A stretch of DNA of 64,000 nt, taken from positions 372,001-436,000 of the forward strand of contig NZ_JAPJBQ010000003.1 of the NCBI RefSeq assembly GCF_026421305.1, in the 5' to 3' direction. Source of the stretch: Dyella silvae (GTDB lineage Bacteria > Pseudomonadota > Gammaproteobacteria > Xanthomonadales > Rhodanobacteraceae). Positions 40,808-48,709 of this stretch are shown in pieces; the first letter of the stretch is position 1; every line of letters starts with the position of its first letter. A model generated the notes under the pieces. It did not search any database, was not told the DNA's origin, and saw nothing but the letters and a program-made list of their open reading frames with translations. A program made the translations under genes and the position numbers.

Positions 40808-41683
40808 CTACACCATGCGCGCGCGCTTCCACCAGCCGGTGACTTGCTCCTCGCGCACCAGCGTGAACAGACCCGAACCGAGAATCAGCGCAATGCCGAT
40901 CAGCATCGGCCAGTCCAGATGGTCGCCGAACAGCCAGTAGCCGAAACCGATGGCCCACAGCATCTGGCTGTACTGGGTAGGTGCCACCCGATTGGCCGGT
41001 GCGTGATGGGTGGCAAGCATCAGCAGGACGCCGGCAAGGCCGGCCAGCAATCCGTAACCGGTCAACAGGTACCACTGGTGAAGGTCGGGCCATACGAAGT
41101 TCGGCAGCATCAACACGCCGCCACTCACCAGCGGCCCGATGACACCGGCGCCATACAGGCTGATGCGTTTTTCATGAGGCCCCGCCATGCGCAGCGCGAC
41201 CACCGACACCGCACCCGAGAGGCCGCATGTCATCGCAGCCAGATGCCCAACACCCAGCACTCGGAAGCCCGGGCGCAGCACCACCAGCACGCCGACGAAA
41301 CCGATGATCACGGCAGTCCAGCGGCGCCAGCCCACGTGCTCCTTGAGAAACAGCACGGAAAGCACGGTGACGAAGATCGGCAGCAGAAAGATCAGCGCGA
41401 ACGCCTCGGCCATCGGCAAGGCAGTAAACGCGATCACGGCGGAGATGTTGCAGATGGCACCGGTGATGGCCCGAATCCACCAGAGGCTTGGCTTGCGCGC
41501 GCGAAACACATCCAGATAGCTGTCGCCGGGATGCCGGATAAAGGGCAGAGCACTGAGCATCAGTACGGCGCCGAAGAACACGGCCTCATAGGCGGGCAGC
41601 GTGCCGTGCAGCGATTTCACAAACGCATCGCTGATCGCATAGGCGGCGTAGCAGGCAAAGCCGAGTAGGACACCTTTGAACAT
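40808..41683 (-). CDS. EamA/DMT-superfamily permease
   Basis: 291 residues with about ten hydrophobic helices in two five-helix EamA repeats. The first begins LLGFACYAAYAISDAFVKSL and contains FTALPMAEAFALIFLLPIFV, with FLKEHVGWRRWTAVIIGFVGV at its end. The second half carries ATHHAPANRVAPTQYSQMLW and LFGDHLDWPMLIGIALILGSG. These are typical drug/metabolite transporter features. The substrate is not predictable; some related proteins export amino acids or carry SAM. It is separate from the efflux operon. Confidence 0.85.
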   Translation of the reverse strand: MFKGVLLGFACYAAYAISDAFVKSLHGTLPAYEAVFFGAVLMLSALPFIRHPGDSYLDVFRARKPSLWWIRAITGAICNISAVIAFTALPMAEAFALIFLLPIFVTVLSVLFLKEHVGWRRWTAVIIGFVGVLVVLRPGFRVLGVGHLAAMTCGLSGAVSVVALRMAGPHEKRISLYGAGVIGPLVSGGVLMLPNFVWPDLHQWYLLTGYGLLAGLAGVLLMLATHHAPANRVAPTQYSQMLWAIGFGYWLFGDHLDWPMLIGIALILGSGLFTLVREEQVTGWWKRARMV

Positions 41684-42051
41684 GAGTCATCCGTGCAAGA
41701 CGCTGTAGCTGCCCGTTGCCCCTGCACGACCCGTCAAAGGGCGGGTACCGGAACCCAGCGTCTTTCGGGGGAGCAGCGCGCGCGTCTGGCTTACGCTGGG
41801 ATGACGGGAGTGGGAGCGCATGGTCCCACAGCCCGCACCGGCCGCCTACCCTGAGCAGGGCAGTCCGATCCATACGCAGGCGTTTCAGAAGCGGAGCGGA
41901 AGAAACTGGCCGCCGGGAGTCCGCGTAATCAAGTACTTGCGTGGCCGGTCTCGCGCGTTCCTGAGGCGATGAAAACTGCTGCACTCTGGCATGACGGGGG
42001 CCGGAAAGGGCCGCTAGAATGGAGGTTTGCCCCAGTCACGGAACCTCACTG
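41684..42051. other. 368-bp gap with a degraded palindromic repeat
   Basis: Between divergent genes. At about 41746-41812 GGTACCGGAACCCAGCG and CGCTGGGATGACGGG form the outer parts of a decayed copy of the element at 43251-43330. A GTGGGAGCGC-type half-hairpin follows at about 41810-41827. I see no reading frame worth calling and no clear promoter. Confidence 0.5.
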
Positions 42052-43221
42052 ATGTCCGCTCGCCTGAATCCCCTCGATCTTTACGATGTCCGCTCGATGC
42101 TCACCGACGAAGAGCGCATGGTGCAGGACACCGTCGGCCGCTTTGTCGACGAGAAAGTGTTGCCGATCATTGGGGATTGCTTTGATCAGGGCCGCTTCCC
42201 GAAGGAACTGGTTCCCGAAGTGGCGAGCCTTGGCCTGCTGGGTGCCACCATTCCCGAGAAGTACGGCTGCGCCGGCATGAACGGCGTGAGCTACGGCCTG
42301 ATCTGCCAGGAGCTGGAGCGTGGCGATTCGGGCCTGCGCAGCTTCGCCTCGGTGCAGAGCTCGCTGTGCATGTACCCCATTTACGCCTACGGCACGGAAG
42401 AGCAGAAGATGCACTACCTGCCGAAGATGGCGGCAGGCGAAATCATCGGTTGCTTCGGCCTCACGGAACCGCACGGCGGCTCTGATCCGGCCAACATGAA
42501 GACCCACGCCAAGAAAGACGGCGGTGACTGGGTCATCAACGGCGCCAAGATGTGGATCACCAACGGCAACCTCGCGCACATCGCCATTGTGTGGGCGCAG
42601 ACGGACGAAGGCATCCAGGGCTTCATCGTGCCGACCAACACGCCGGGCTTCACCGCGCAGGAAGTGCACAAGAAGATGAGCCTGCGTGCGTCGGTGACCT
42701 CCGCGCTGTTCTTCGACAACGTGCGCGTGCCGGAGGCCAACCGCCTGCCGAACGTGAAGGGTCTCAAGGGTCCGCTGGGCTGCCTCACGCAGGCGCGCTA
42801 CGGCATCACCTGGGGCCCGATCGGCGCCGCGCAGGCGTGCCTGAAGGAAGTGCTCGACTACACCCAGGAGCGCATTCTGTTTGGTCGCCCGCTGGCGTCC
42901 AATCAGGCTGTCCAGCTCAAGATGGCCGAGATGGCCCGCCGCATCACCATGGCGCAGTTGCTGTCGCTGCAGCTCGGCCGCCTGAAGGATGCCGGCACCA
43001 TGCAGCCGACGCAGGTGTCGCTGGCCAAGTGGAACAACTGCCGCATGGCCATCGATATCGCGCGCGAGTGCCGCGACATCCTCGGCGGCGCGGGCATCAC
43101 AACCGAACACGTGGCCATTCGCCATGCGCTGAACCTGGAATCGGTCATCACCTATGAAGGTACCGAGACGGTGCACCAGCTGGTGGTGGGGCGTGAGCTG
43201 ACGGGTATCAACGCGTTCTGA
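42052..43221 (+). CDS. gcdH: glutaryl-CoA dehydrogenase-like acyl-CoA dehydrogenase
   Basis: About 389 residues. The FAD acyl-CoA dehydrogenase fold reads FVDEKVLPIIGDCFDQGRFP, CFGLTEPHGGSDPANM, MWITNGN, ARYGITWGPIGAA and DILGGAGITTEH, with the catalytic Glu in ITYEGTETVHQL. The LRSFASVQSSL segment carries the Arg that binds the glutaryl carboxylate in GcdH. Expected to convert glutaryl-CoA to crotonyl-CoA in lysine/tryptophan breakdown. The ATG at 42052 (MSARLNPLDLYDV) is preferred to 42019 because conserved sequence begins here. Monocistronic, followed by a repeat element. Confidence 0.88.
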   Translation: MSARLNPLDLYDVRSMLTDEERMVQDTVGRFVDEKVLPIIGDCFDQGRFPKELVPEVASLGLLGATIPEKYGCAGMNGVSYGLICQELERGDSGLRSFASVQSSLCMYPIYAYGTEEQKMHYLPKMAAGEIIGCFGLTEPHGGSDPANMKTHAKKDGGDWVINGAKMWITNGNLAHIAIVWAQTDEGIQGFIVPTNTPGFTAQEVHKKMSLRASVTSALFFDNVRVPEANRLPNVKGLKGPLGCLTQARYGITWGPIGAAQACLKEVLDYTQERILFGRPLASNQAVQLKMAEMARRITMAQLLSLQLGRLKDAGTMQPTQVSLAKWNNCRMAIDIARECRDILGGAGITTEHVAIRHALNLESVITYEGTETVHQLVVGRELTGINAF

Positions 43222-43250
43222 GGATTGGTTTGGCTGACGCCTCACACGTT

Positions 43251-43330
43251 CGTCATTCCGGCGCAGGCCGGAATCCAGCGCCTTGTTGCTGGGCTAAGCC
43301 ACTGGATCCCGGCCTGCGCCGGGATGACGG
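43251..43330. repeat. palindromic repeat (VIPAQAGIQ type), copy 2
   Basis: The left arm GTCATTCCGGCGCAGGCCGG continues to ATCCAG (43251-43278). It is almost exactly complementary to the right arm CTGGATCCCGGCCTGCGCCG through GATGACGG (43302-43330). Frames across it read VIPAQAGIQ and WIPACAGM, a well-known dispersed element. Confidence 0.9.
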
Positions 43331-43368
43331 TGAGGGGGACAAGCCATGAAGCAAGGGCATGCCATCAC

Positions 43369-43911
43369 ATGAGCTGGCAAAACATCCGCATCGAAACCGA
43401 TCGTCTGATCCTGCGCCCGCCGCAAGGCGAAGATTTCGATGCCTGGGCAGCCAACATGGCCGATGAGGAATCGGCGCGCTTCATCGGCGGCCTGCAGCCT
43501 CGCCCGGTGGCATGGCGAGGTTTTCTCACCATGGTCGGCGCGTGGGCCATTCAGGGCTTCGGCATGTTCTCAGTGATCGAGAAAAGCAGCGGCCGCTGGA
43601 TCGGCCGCATGGGGCCGTGGTGTCCCGACGGTTGGCCGGGCAGGGAAGTAGGCTGGGGGTTGGCACGTCATGCCTGGGGCAAGGGTTACGCGCAGGAGGG
43701 CGCCATGGCCTGCATGGATTTCGCGTTCGACCAATTGGGCTGGGACGACGTGATTCATTGCATCGACCGGGCCAACACGCCCTCGCAGGCATTGGCGCAG
43801 CGCCTTGGTTCACGCAATCGCGGTCCGGGTCAGCTACCCACGCCGTTTGAAGACTTCCCTATCGACATCTGGGGCCAGACTCGCGATGAGTGGCGGCATC
43901 GACGCGCATGA
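43369..43911 (+). CDS. GNAT-family N-acetyltransferase (RimJ/RimL-like)
   Basis: 180 residues from ATG 43369 (MSWQNIRIETDRLILRPPQG). Codons further upstream come from the repeat element and are not gene. It shows the GNAT order: N-terminal ETDRLILRP strand, an acceptor region with GMFSVIEKSSGRWIGRMGPW, and acetyl-CoA loop GWGLARHAWGKGYAQEGAMA, then CIDRANTPSQALAQRLG. It resembles acetyltransferases of the RimJ/RimL type, acting on protein N-termini or small molecules; substrate unknown. Its TGA overlaps the start of the next gene (ATGA), so the two are translationally coupled. Confidence 0.85.
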   Translation: MSWQNIRIETDRLILRPPQGEDFDAWAANMADEESARFIGGLQPRPVAWRGFLTMVGAWAIQGFGMFSVIEKSSGRWIGRMGPWCPDGWPGREVGWGLARHAWGKGYAQEGAMACMDFAFDQLGWDDVIHCIDRANTPSQALAQRLGSRNRGPGQLPTPFEDFPIDIWGQTRDEWRHRRA

Positions 43912-44402
43912 GTCACGTCACACCTGCGTTGTACACCACGCTCGCCGAGATCGTGCCCGAGTTGCATGTGCATTGTGTCGACCCGTGGTGCCTGATCGGC
44001 AGCGCCGCTGCATTGCTGGCAGGCGCCAACGTGAATGTCGCTGATGTCGATGTGCTGGTGTCGCGTGACGATGCCGAGCGCCTGATGACACTGTGGTCAG
44101 CGCAGCGCGAACATGTCTATGAACCCGCCGGTGCAGAACGTTTCCGCTCCCATTTCGCACGCTTCCGTTTTCCTGGCATGCCGGTGGAAGTGATGGGCGG
44201 GCTGGAGCTTAACCAGGGCGATGGGTGGAAGCCGGTGCAAGCGGGGCGGTTGACGCTCGTCGGCTTGAACGGGCTTGCTGTACCTGTGCCTTCGGTGGAT
44301 GACCAGATTCGCATACTTGAAAGTTTTGGGCGTGAGAAGGATCGACAGCGTGCCTCCATGCTGCGAGCCCTCACTTCCTCTCCCCTCCGGGGAGAGGACT
44401 GA
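43908..44402 (+). CDS. predicted nucleotidyltransferase-like protein
   Basis: 164 residues from the ATG that overlaps the GNAT stop. The N-terminal part reads like a small nucleotidyltransferase fold: GS at 31-32 (WCLIGSAAALLAG) and DVD at 46-48 (NVADVDVLVS), then VEVMGGLELNQG. The spacing fits minimal or antibiotic nucleotidyltransferase-like domains, though no substrate can be assigned. The last residues SSPLRGED and the stop come from a palindromic repeat, so the natural C-terminus was probably different. Coupled to the GNAT gene; the pair may modify one target (inference). Confidence 0.6.
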   Translation: MSHVTPALYTTLAEIVPELHVHCVDPWCLIGSAAALLAGANVNVADVDVLVSRDDAERLMTLWSAQREHVYEPAGAERFRSHFARFRFPGMPVEVMGGLELNQGDGWKPVQAGRLTLVGLNGLAVPVPSVDDQIRILESFGREKDRQRASMLRALTSSPLRGED

Positions 44403-44415
44403 GGTGAGGGGCGGG
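44370..44415. repeat. palindromic repeat (GERAGVRG type), inverted copy
   Basis: Core CTCTCCCCTCCGGGGAGAG. Its reverse complement aligns with 44470-44516 and with the copy inside metH (9126-9170). It overlaps the 3' end of the nucleotidyltransferase-like gene. Confidence 0.85.
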
Positions 44416-44469
44416 TGCTCGCGATGAAGGAGCTACGAAGCAGGCTTCGATGGGAGCTTGCCGCAAGAT

Positions 44470-44516
44470 TGACCCCTCACCCCAACCCTCTCCCCGAAGG
44501 GGAGAGGGAGCAAAAG
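44470..44516. repeat. palindromic repeat (GERAGVRG type), direct copy
   Basis: Reads TGACCCCTCACCCCAACCCT, then TCTCCCCGAAGGGGAGAGGG. It matches the metH copy in nearly every base. Together with 44370-44415 it forms an inverted pair separated by about 54 bp, the layout of a REPIN-like doublet. Confidence 0.85.
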
Positions 44517-44616
44517 CGTTTTCTGAACCTCACGCTATTCCGTACTGGCGCGTGTGCCATCCCCGATTCAATAATCCCCTGATTGCCGCCTCGCGGCCGT
44601 TCGTTGACGAGACATC

Positions 44617-46884
44617 ATGACCGCTATTCCGTATTCCCTCACGGCACGCCACAAGGGTTTCAACCGCGCCGAGATCGTCGATCAGAACTTCACTGAGTTC
44701 GTACAGCTGTGGCAGGGCGATGTACACCAGCCGCGTGGTGACCATGCACCGGTGCTGCCGGGTAGCGCGCTCAACGCGCAGGGTTTCCGCGAGCTGCTGG
44801 AATCGCAGTTGATCAGCCGACATCTGGATCTGATGGCGCGCGTACTGCGCGTGCAGAACAAGGTGTTCTACACCATCGGCTCCAGTGGCCACGAAGGCAA
44901 CGCGATGGTGGCGCGCCTTACGCGTCACACCGATCCGGCCTTCCTGCATTACCGTTCCGGCGGCTTCATGGCCGAGCGCTTCCGCAAGTTGCCGGGCATG
45001 GATCCCGTGATGGATTCGGCGCTGTCGTTCGCTGCCAGCATGGAAGACCCCGCCTCCGGCGGCCGTCACAAGGTGTGGGGCAGCAAGCCGCTCTGGGTGT
45101 TGCCGCAGACATCCACTATCGCATCGCATCTGCCGAAGGCGCTGGGCACTGCCGTTGCCATCGAGCAGGCCCGCCGCATCGGCCACAAGCTGCCGATTCC
45201 TGAAGACAGCATCGCCGTTTGCTCGTTCGGCGACGCGTCGTCCAATCACGCCACGGCGCAGACGGCTTTCAACGCTGCCGGGTGGACGGCCTATCAGAAG
45301 CTGCCCGCGCCCGTGCTCTACGTGTGCGAGGACAACGGCATCGGCATCTCGGTGAAGACGCCGAACGGCTGGGTGGCCAACAACTTCCGCCATCGCGCCG
45401 ATCTCGATTACTTCTACGCCGACGGCCTCGACCTCGCCGATGGCTACGCGCAGGTGCAAGAGGCGGTGGAACACTGCCGCACCACGCGCCGTCCGACCTT
45501 TCTGCATCTGCGTACAACGCGTGTGATGGGTCACGCCGGCACCGATTTCGAAATCGAGTGGCGTAGCGTTGAGGAACTCTTTGCCGTGGAAGCGAGCGAT
45601 CCGCTGCTGCGTTCGGCAGAAATCGCGCTTTCCTCGGGCCTCTACACCAAGGAATCGCTGCTCGCGTTGTACGAGGTCACGCGCAAGCGCTGCTTTGAAG
45701 CGGCGGAAGACGCGGACCGTCGTCCGCGCCTGACCACGTTGGAGCAGGTGATGAAGCCGCTGGCGCCGTACACGCCGGCCGCCGTGAAGGCCGAAGCTGA
45801 GCGCACGGATTACCAGGATCGCCGCCTCGCAGCGTTCGGCAGCGAGGAGAAGCTGCCCGAGAAGCAGCCGCCGCGCCATCTGGCCATCCAGATCGGACAG
45901 GCGCTGCACGACATCATGGCCAAGTACCCCGAGTCGTTGCTGTTTGGCGAGGACGTGGCCATGAAGGGCGGCGTGTATACCGTTACCAAGGGCCTGCACA
46001 AAACGTTCAAGGGCAGCCGCGTGTTCAACACGCTGCTGGACGAAACCATCATCCTCGGTCTGGCGCAGGGTTACGCCAACATGGGCATGCTGCCCTTACC
46101 GGAAATCCAGTACCTGGCGTACTTCCACAACGCCTGCGACCAGATTCGCGGTGAAGCGGCGTCGTTGCAGTTCTTCTCCAACGACCAGTACCGCAACCCC
46201 ATGGTGATGCGCGTGGCCAGCCTGGGCTACCAGAAGGGTTTCGGTGGCCATTTCCACAATGACAACTCGATCTCGGCGTTGCGCGACATTCCGGGCCTGG
46301 TCGTGGGCTGCCCCAGCCGCGGTGACGACGCAGCCACCATGCTGCGCACCATGACGGCGCTGGCCAAGGTTGACGGGCGCGTGTGCGCGTACCTGGAGCC
46401 CATCGCGCTGTACATGACCAAGGATCTGTACGACGCGGGCGACGGCCAGTGGCAGTTCGAGTATCCCGCGCCGGGTCAGGCCATGACGCTGGGCGAGGGG
46501 CGCATCTACAACGAAAGCGCCAACGACCTGGTGGTGTTCACCTTCGGCAACGGTGTGCCGATGTCGCTGCGCGCGGCGCGTACCATTGAATCCGAACTCG
46601 GCTGGAAGGTGCGCGTGGTGGATCTGCGCTGGCTGGCGCCTCTCAACAATGCCTTCATCGCCGAACAGGCAAAGTCGGCCAAGCGCATCATCGTGCTGGA
46701 CGAAGGCCGGCGTAGCGCAGGCGTAGGCGAAGGCGTCATCACGGCCATCGTCGAAGGCGGCAGTGGCGCTACACCGCTGCAGCGCGTGGTAGGTGCGGAT
46801 ACCTACACGCCGCTCGCCGGCGCAGCGCTGCTGGTGTTGCCGGGCGAGGCCGATGTCGTCGCCGCGGCGCGCAAGCTGGTCTGA
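44617..46884 (+). CDS. fused E1 alpha-beta thiamine-dependent 2-oxoacid dehydrogenase
   Basis: 755 residues joining both E1 subunits in one chain. Residues about 1-390 form the alpha part, with the thiamine diphosphate region CSFGDASSNHATAQTAFNAA and VLYVCEDNGIGISV. Residues about 420-755 form the beta part, with QIGQALHDIMAKYPESLLFGE, FNTLLDETIILGLAQGYA, FGNGVPMSLRAA and the transketolase C-domain WKVRVVDLRWLAPL. It would decarboxylate branched-chain 2-oxoacids and load the E2 lipoyl group; the substrate class is inferred. The usual GDG of the cofactor motif is GDA here. No E2 or E3 gene is adjacent. The ATG is about 100 bp after a repeat pair. Confidence 0.88.
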   Translation: MTAIPYSLTARHKGFNRAEIVDQNFTEFVQLWQGDVHQPRGDHAPVLPGSALNAQGFRELLESQLISRHLDLMARVLRVQNKVFYTIGSSGHEGNAMVARLTRHTDPAFLHYRSGGFMAERFRKLPGMDPVMDSALSFAASMEDPASGGRHKVWGSKPLWVLPQTSTIASHLPKALGTAVAIEQARRIGHKLPIPEDSIAVCSFGDASSNHATAQTAFNAAGWTAYQKLPAPVLYVCEDNGIGISVKTPNGWVANNFRHRADLDYFYADGLDLADGYAQVQEAVEHCRTTRRPTFLHLRTTRVMGHAGTDFEIEWRSVEELFAVEASDPLLRSAEIALSSGLYTKESLLALYEVTRKRCFEAAEDADRRPRLTTLEQVMKPLAPYTPAAVKAEAERTDYQDRRLAAFGSEEKLPEKQPPRHLAIQIGQALHDIMAKYPESLLFGEDVAMKGGVYTVTKGLHKTFKGSRVFNTLLDETIILGLAQGYANMGMLPLPEIQYLAYFHNACDQIRGEAASLQFFSNDQYRNPMVMRVASLGYQKGFGGHFHNDNSISALRDIPGLVVGCPSRGDDAATMLRTMTALAKVDGRVCAYLEPIALYMTKDLYDAGDGQWQFEYPAPGQAMTLGEGRIYNESANDLVVFTFGNGVPMSLRAARTIESELGWKVRVVDLRWLAPLNNAFIAEQAKSAKRIIVLDEGRRSAGVGEGVITAIVEGGSGATPLQRVVGADTYTPLAGAALLVLPGEADVVAAARKLV

Positions 46885-46975
46885 TCGCAAGAGCATGACG
46901 CGCTGGGTGGTCCAGCGCGTCATGCTTCTTCACCGCGAGTCGGCACGGGCGCAGCCGTTATGGAAGGAGAGGCCC

Positions 46976-47497
46976 ATGTCGTACCGCTTCATCGCAGCCC
47001 TCGGCTTATGGCTTGCTTGCACCGCGTGCTCCCAGAAGCAGGGGCAGGCCGAGGCACCGGCACCGGCTCAATCGGCGCCGCCTGCTGCTCCCGCCTTGGC
47101 CATCAGCGACATCACTCCTGGCGGCATTACCTACTTCAGCGAGCTGCTGCAGCATCAGGATTTCGCCAGCGCGTTCGAAGCGTTGTCCAACGCCGACCAG
47201 CTGCCTCCCTGGACCCATCAGGGCGGCACCTCCACGCCTGCCCAGCAGGTGCAGATAGAAGGGCGCACCCAGCTGCTCGCCGTGGCCTGCAAACCGCATG
47301 ACTGCCCCATGGAACGCATCCTGGTCTTGTACGACGTGAACACGCACGCCATGTCCGGTTTGTTTGCGCGCCGCAAGGCGGGAGTCGCCAGTGATGTCGA
47401 CAGCAATGATCCCGCCAATGACGATCTGATCTGGCTGGGCGCGCCGGATGAGGCGGCGAAGGCGTTGCTGCAGAAAAAACTGTATTCGCCCAACTGA
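46976..47497 (+). CDS. Ivy-family lysozyme inhibitor, probable lipoprotein
   Basis: 173 residues from ATG 46976 with an excellent AGGAGAGG site. Upstream in-frame codons (to 46793) overlap the previous gene and are not gene. N-terminal export signal with GLWLACTAC (Cys15 or Cys18 could be lipidated; neither is a perfect lipobox). A Pro/Ala linker follows to about 40, then the Ivy domain: LPPWTHQGGTSTPAQQV and the signature loop CKPHDC at 105-110, which in E. coli Ivy plugs the lysozyme active site. VLYDVNTHAMSGLF follows. It should protect peptidoglycan from lysozymes in the periplasm. Single gene. Confidence 0.85.
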   Translation: MSYRFIAALGLWLACTACSQKQGQAEAPAPAQSAPPAAPALAISDITPGGITYFSELLQHQDFASAFEALSNADQLPPWTHQGGTSTPAQQVQIEGRTQLLAVACKPHDCPMERILVLYDVNTHAMSGLFARRKAGVASDVDSNDPANDDLIWLGAPDEAAKALLQKKLYSPN

Positions 47498-47520
47498 GTC
47501 TGGGCGCTCCTGCAACGGCG

Positions 47521-48312
47521 TTACGGTTTCGCCGGGATGCGCAACCGCCACCACTCCGCGCCACCCATGCACAACACCAGCCACACCAGTCCGCTGGCAT
47601 AGCCCGCCATCACGTCACTGAAGTAGTGCACCTGCAGCACGATGCGGCTGAGTCCGATCACCGTCACCATGGCCACGGCGCAGGCAATCACCAGACGGTG
47701 CCAGCGATGCGGAAGCACGCTCAGCAGCACATAGGCGAACATCCCGTAGAACACCATGGCGCCGAAGGCGTGGCCGCTTGGAAAGCTCCAGCTGTGTTCG
47801 ACGATGAAGCCATGGTTGTGCAGCGGGCGAGGCCGCTGAAACACCGCCTTCAGGCCGCTGTTGATCGGCACGATGCCGACCATGGCCACCGTCCAGCAGG
47901 TCGCCAGCCGGAGCTGGCGGCGCCACAGCAGTACCGCCAGCACCACCGCAGTAGCCGTTGCCACCGAGCCCAGGTCGCCGAGATGCGAAACCGCCGCCAC
48001 GACGCGTAGCACGGCCGGCTGCATGCGTTCGCGCAGATCCTCGGCCAGCGCGGCGTCGAAGCCGGGAAGCCACACCGTGGCTTCCGCCTTCAAGGCAATG
48101 GCGATGGCGGCGAACAGCAGTGACATGGCGATCAGCAGCATCAGCACGGTCAGCCCGCGGAGCACCCTGGGTTCGTATCCGGCTGCGATGGCGGCGTTGC
48201 GCTGACGGCGGTTCCAGAGCCAGGCGGCGTCTCCCGTAAGCACGGCCAGTATGAGCAGGCTGGCCCACACCATCAATGCGTGCCCGGCGATCCAATCGAC
48301 CATGTCGTTCAT
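47521..48312 (-). CDS. PAP2-family membrane phosphatase
   Basis: 263 residues, about six membrane helices. The phosphatase motifs are all present in order: KAVFQRPRP (KX6RP), SFPSGHAFG (PSGH) and SRIVLQVHYFSDVMAG (SRX5HX3D). The active site should face the periplasm, dephosphorylating undecaprenyl pyrophosphate or phosphatidylglycerol phosphate-type lipids; the exact substrate cannot be told. A DedA-like N-terminal domain is absent. It converges on the Ivy gene; 23 bp separate the stops. Confidence 0.9.
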   Translation of the reverse strand: MNDMVDWIAGHALMVWASLLILAVLTGDAAWLWNRRQRNAAIAAGYEPRVLRGLTVLMLLIAMSLLFAAIAIALKAEATVWLPGFDAALAEDLRERMQPAVLRVVAAVSHLGDLGSVATATAVVLAVLLWRRQLRLATCWTVAMVGIVPINSGLKAVFQRPRPLHNHGFIVEHSWSFPSGHAFGAMVFYGMFAYVLLSVLPHRWHRLVIACAVAMVTVIGLSRIVLQVHYFSDVMAGYASGLVWLVLCMGGAEWWRLRIPAKP

Positions 48313-48709
48313 CCAAACTCCTCAAAGCTGATCGCGCATCATCCCTATTGACGCGGGCGGCGTCGAGGGCGGCGAAGAGCCCGCTCAAAGTGCGCATTTA
48401 GAGACGGCAAACGGTGTCCTGATGGCGCGCCAGTACCCTCACCGTCATCCCAGCGAAAGCTGGGATCCAGTGCCTTCAAAACGCGCGGGACAATGAAAGT
48501 CGCTGGATGACCAGCCTTCGGCTGTTGTGAAGCGCTTCCAGCTTTCGCTGGGATGACGGTGAGGAACGAGGAGTGTGGCAAAGAAATGGTAAGCACGAGC
48601 CTGTCGACCAGGCAGATAGGCGCACGCTCTTGCTCCCATGACATGCAGCGCTGGTTTCAGCCCGCATTTGCCGCGATAGTGGGCGTCTTTGCCGATCCGG
48701 AGCCGATGG
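48313..48709. other. 397-bp divergent gap holding a palindromic repeat
   Basis: Most of the gap is the repeat at 48437-48564. The bases between it and the serine hydrolase gene (48565-48709) contain no recognisable gene. GGAG before the hydrolase start lies at its right end. Confidence 0.5.
48437..48564. repeat. palindromic repeat (VIPAQAGIQ type), copy 3, long spacer
   Basis: The left arm CCTCACCGTCATCCCAGCGA continues to GGGATCCAG (48437-48470) and pairs with the right arm CTTCCAGCTTTCGCTGGGAT through GACGGTGAGG (48535-48564). The centre also has an internal CGCTGGATGACC...GCGCTTCCAG dyad. Related to 43251-43330. Confidence 0.85.

Noticed and set aside
43225-43368. N-terminal extension of the GNAT frame (48 codons)
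   Set aside because: The codons are the VIPAQAGIQ-type repeat read through; the family alignment starts at 43369.
44370-44516. Repeats at 44370-44516 as a CRISPR array
   Set aside because: There are only two copies in opposite orientation, with no regular spacers and no cas genes.
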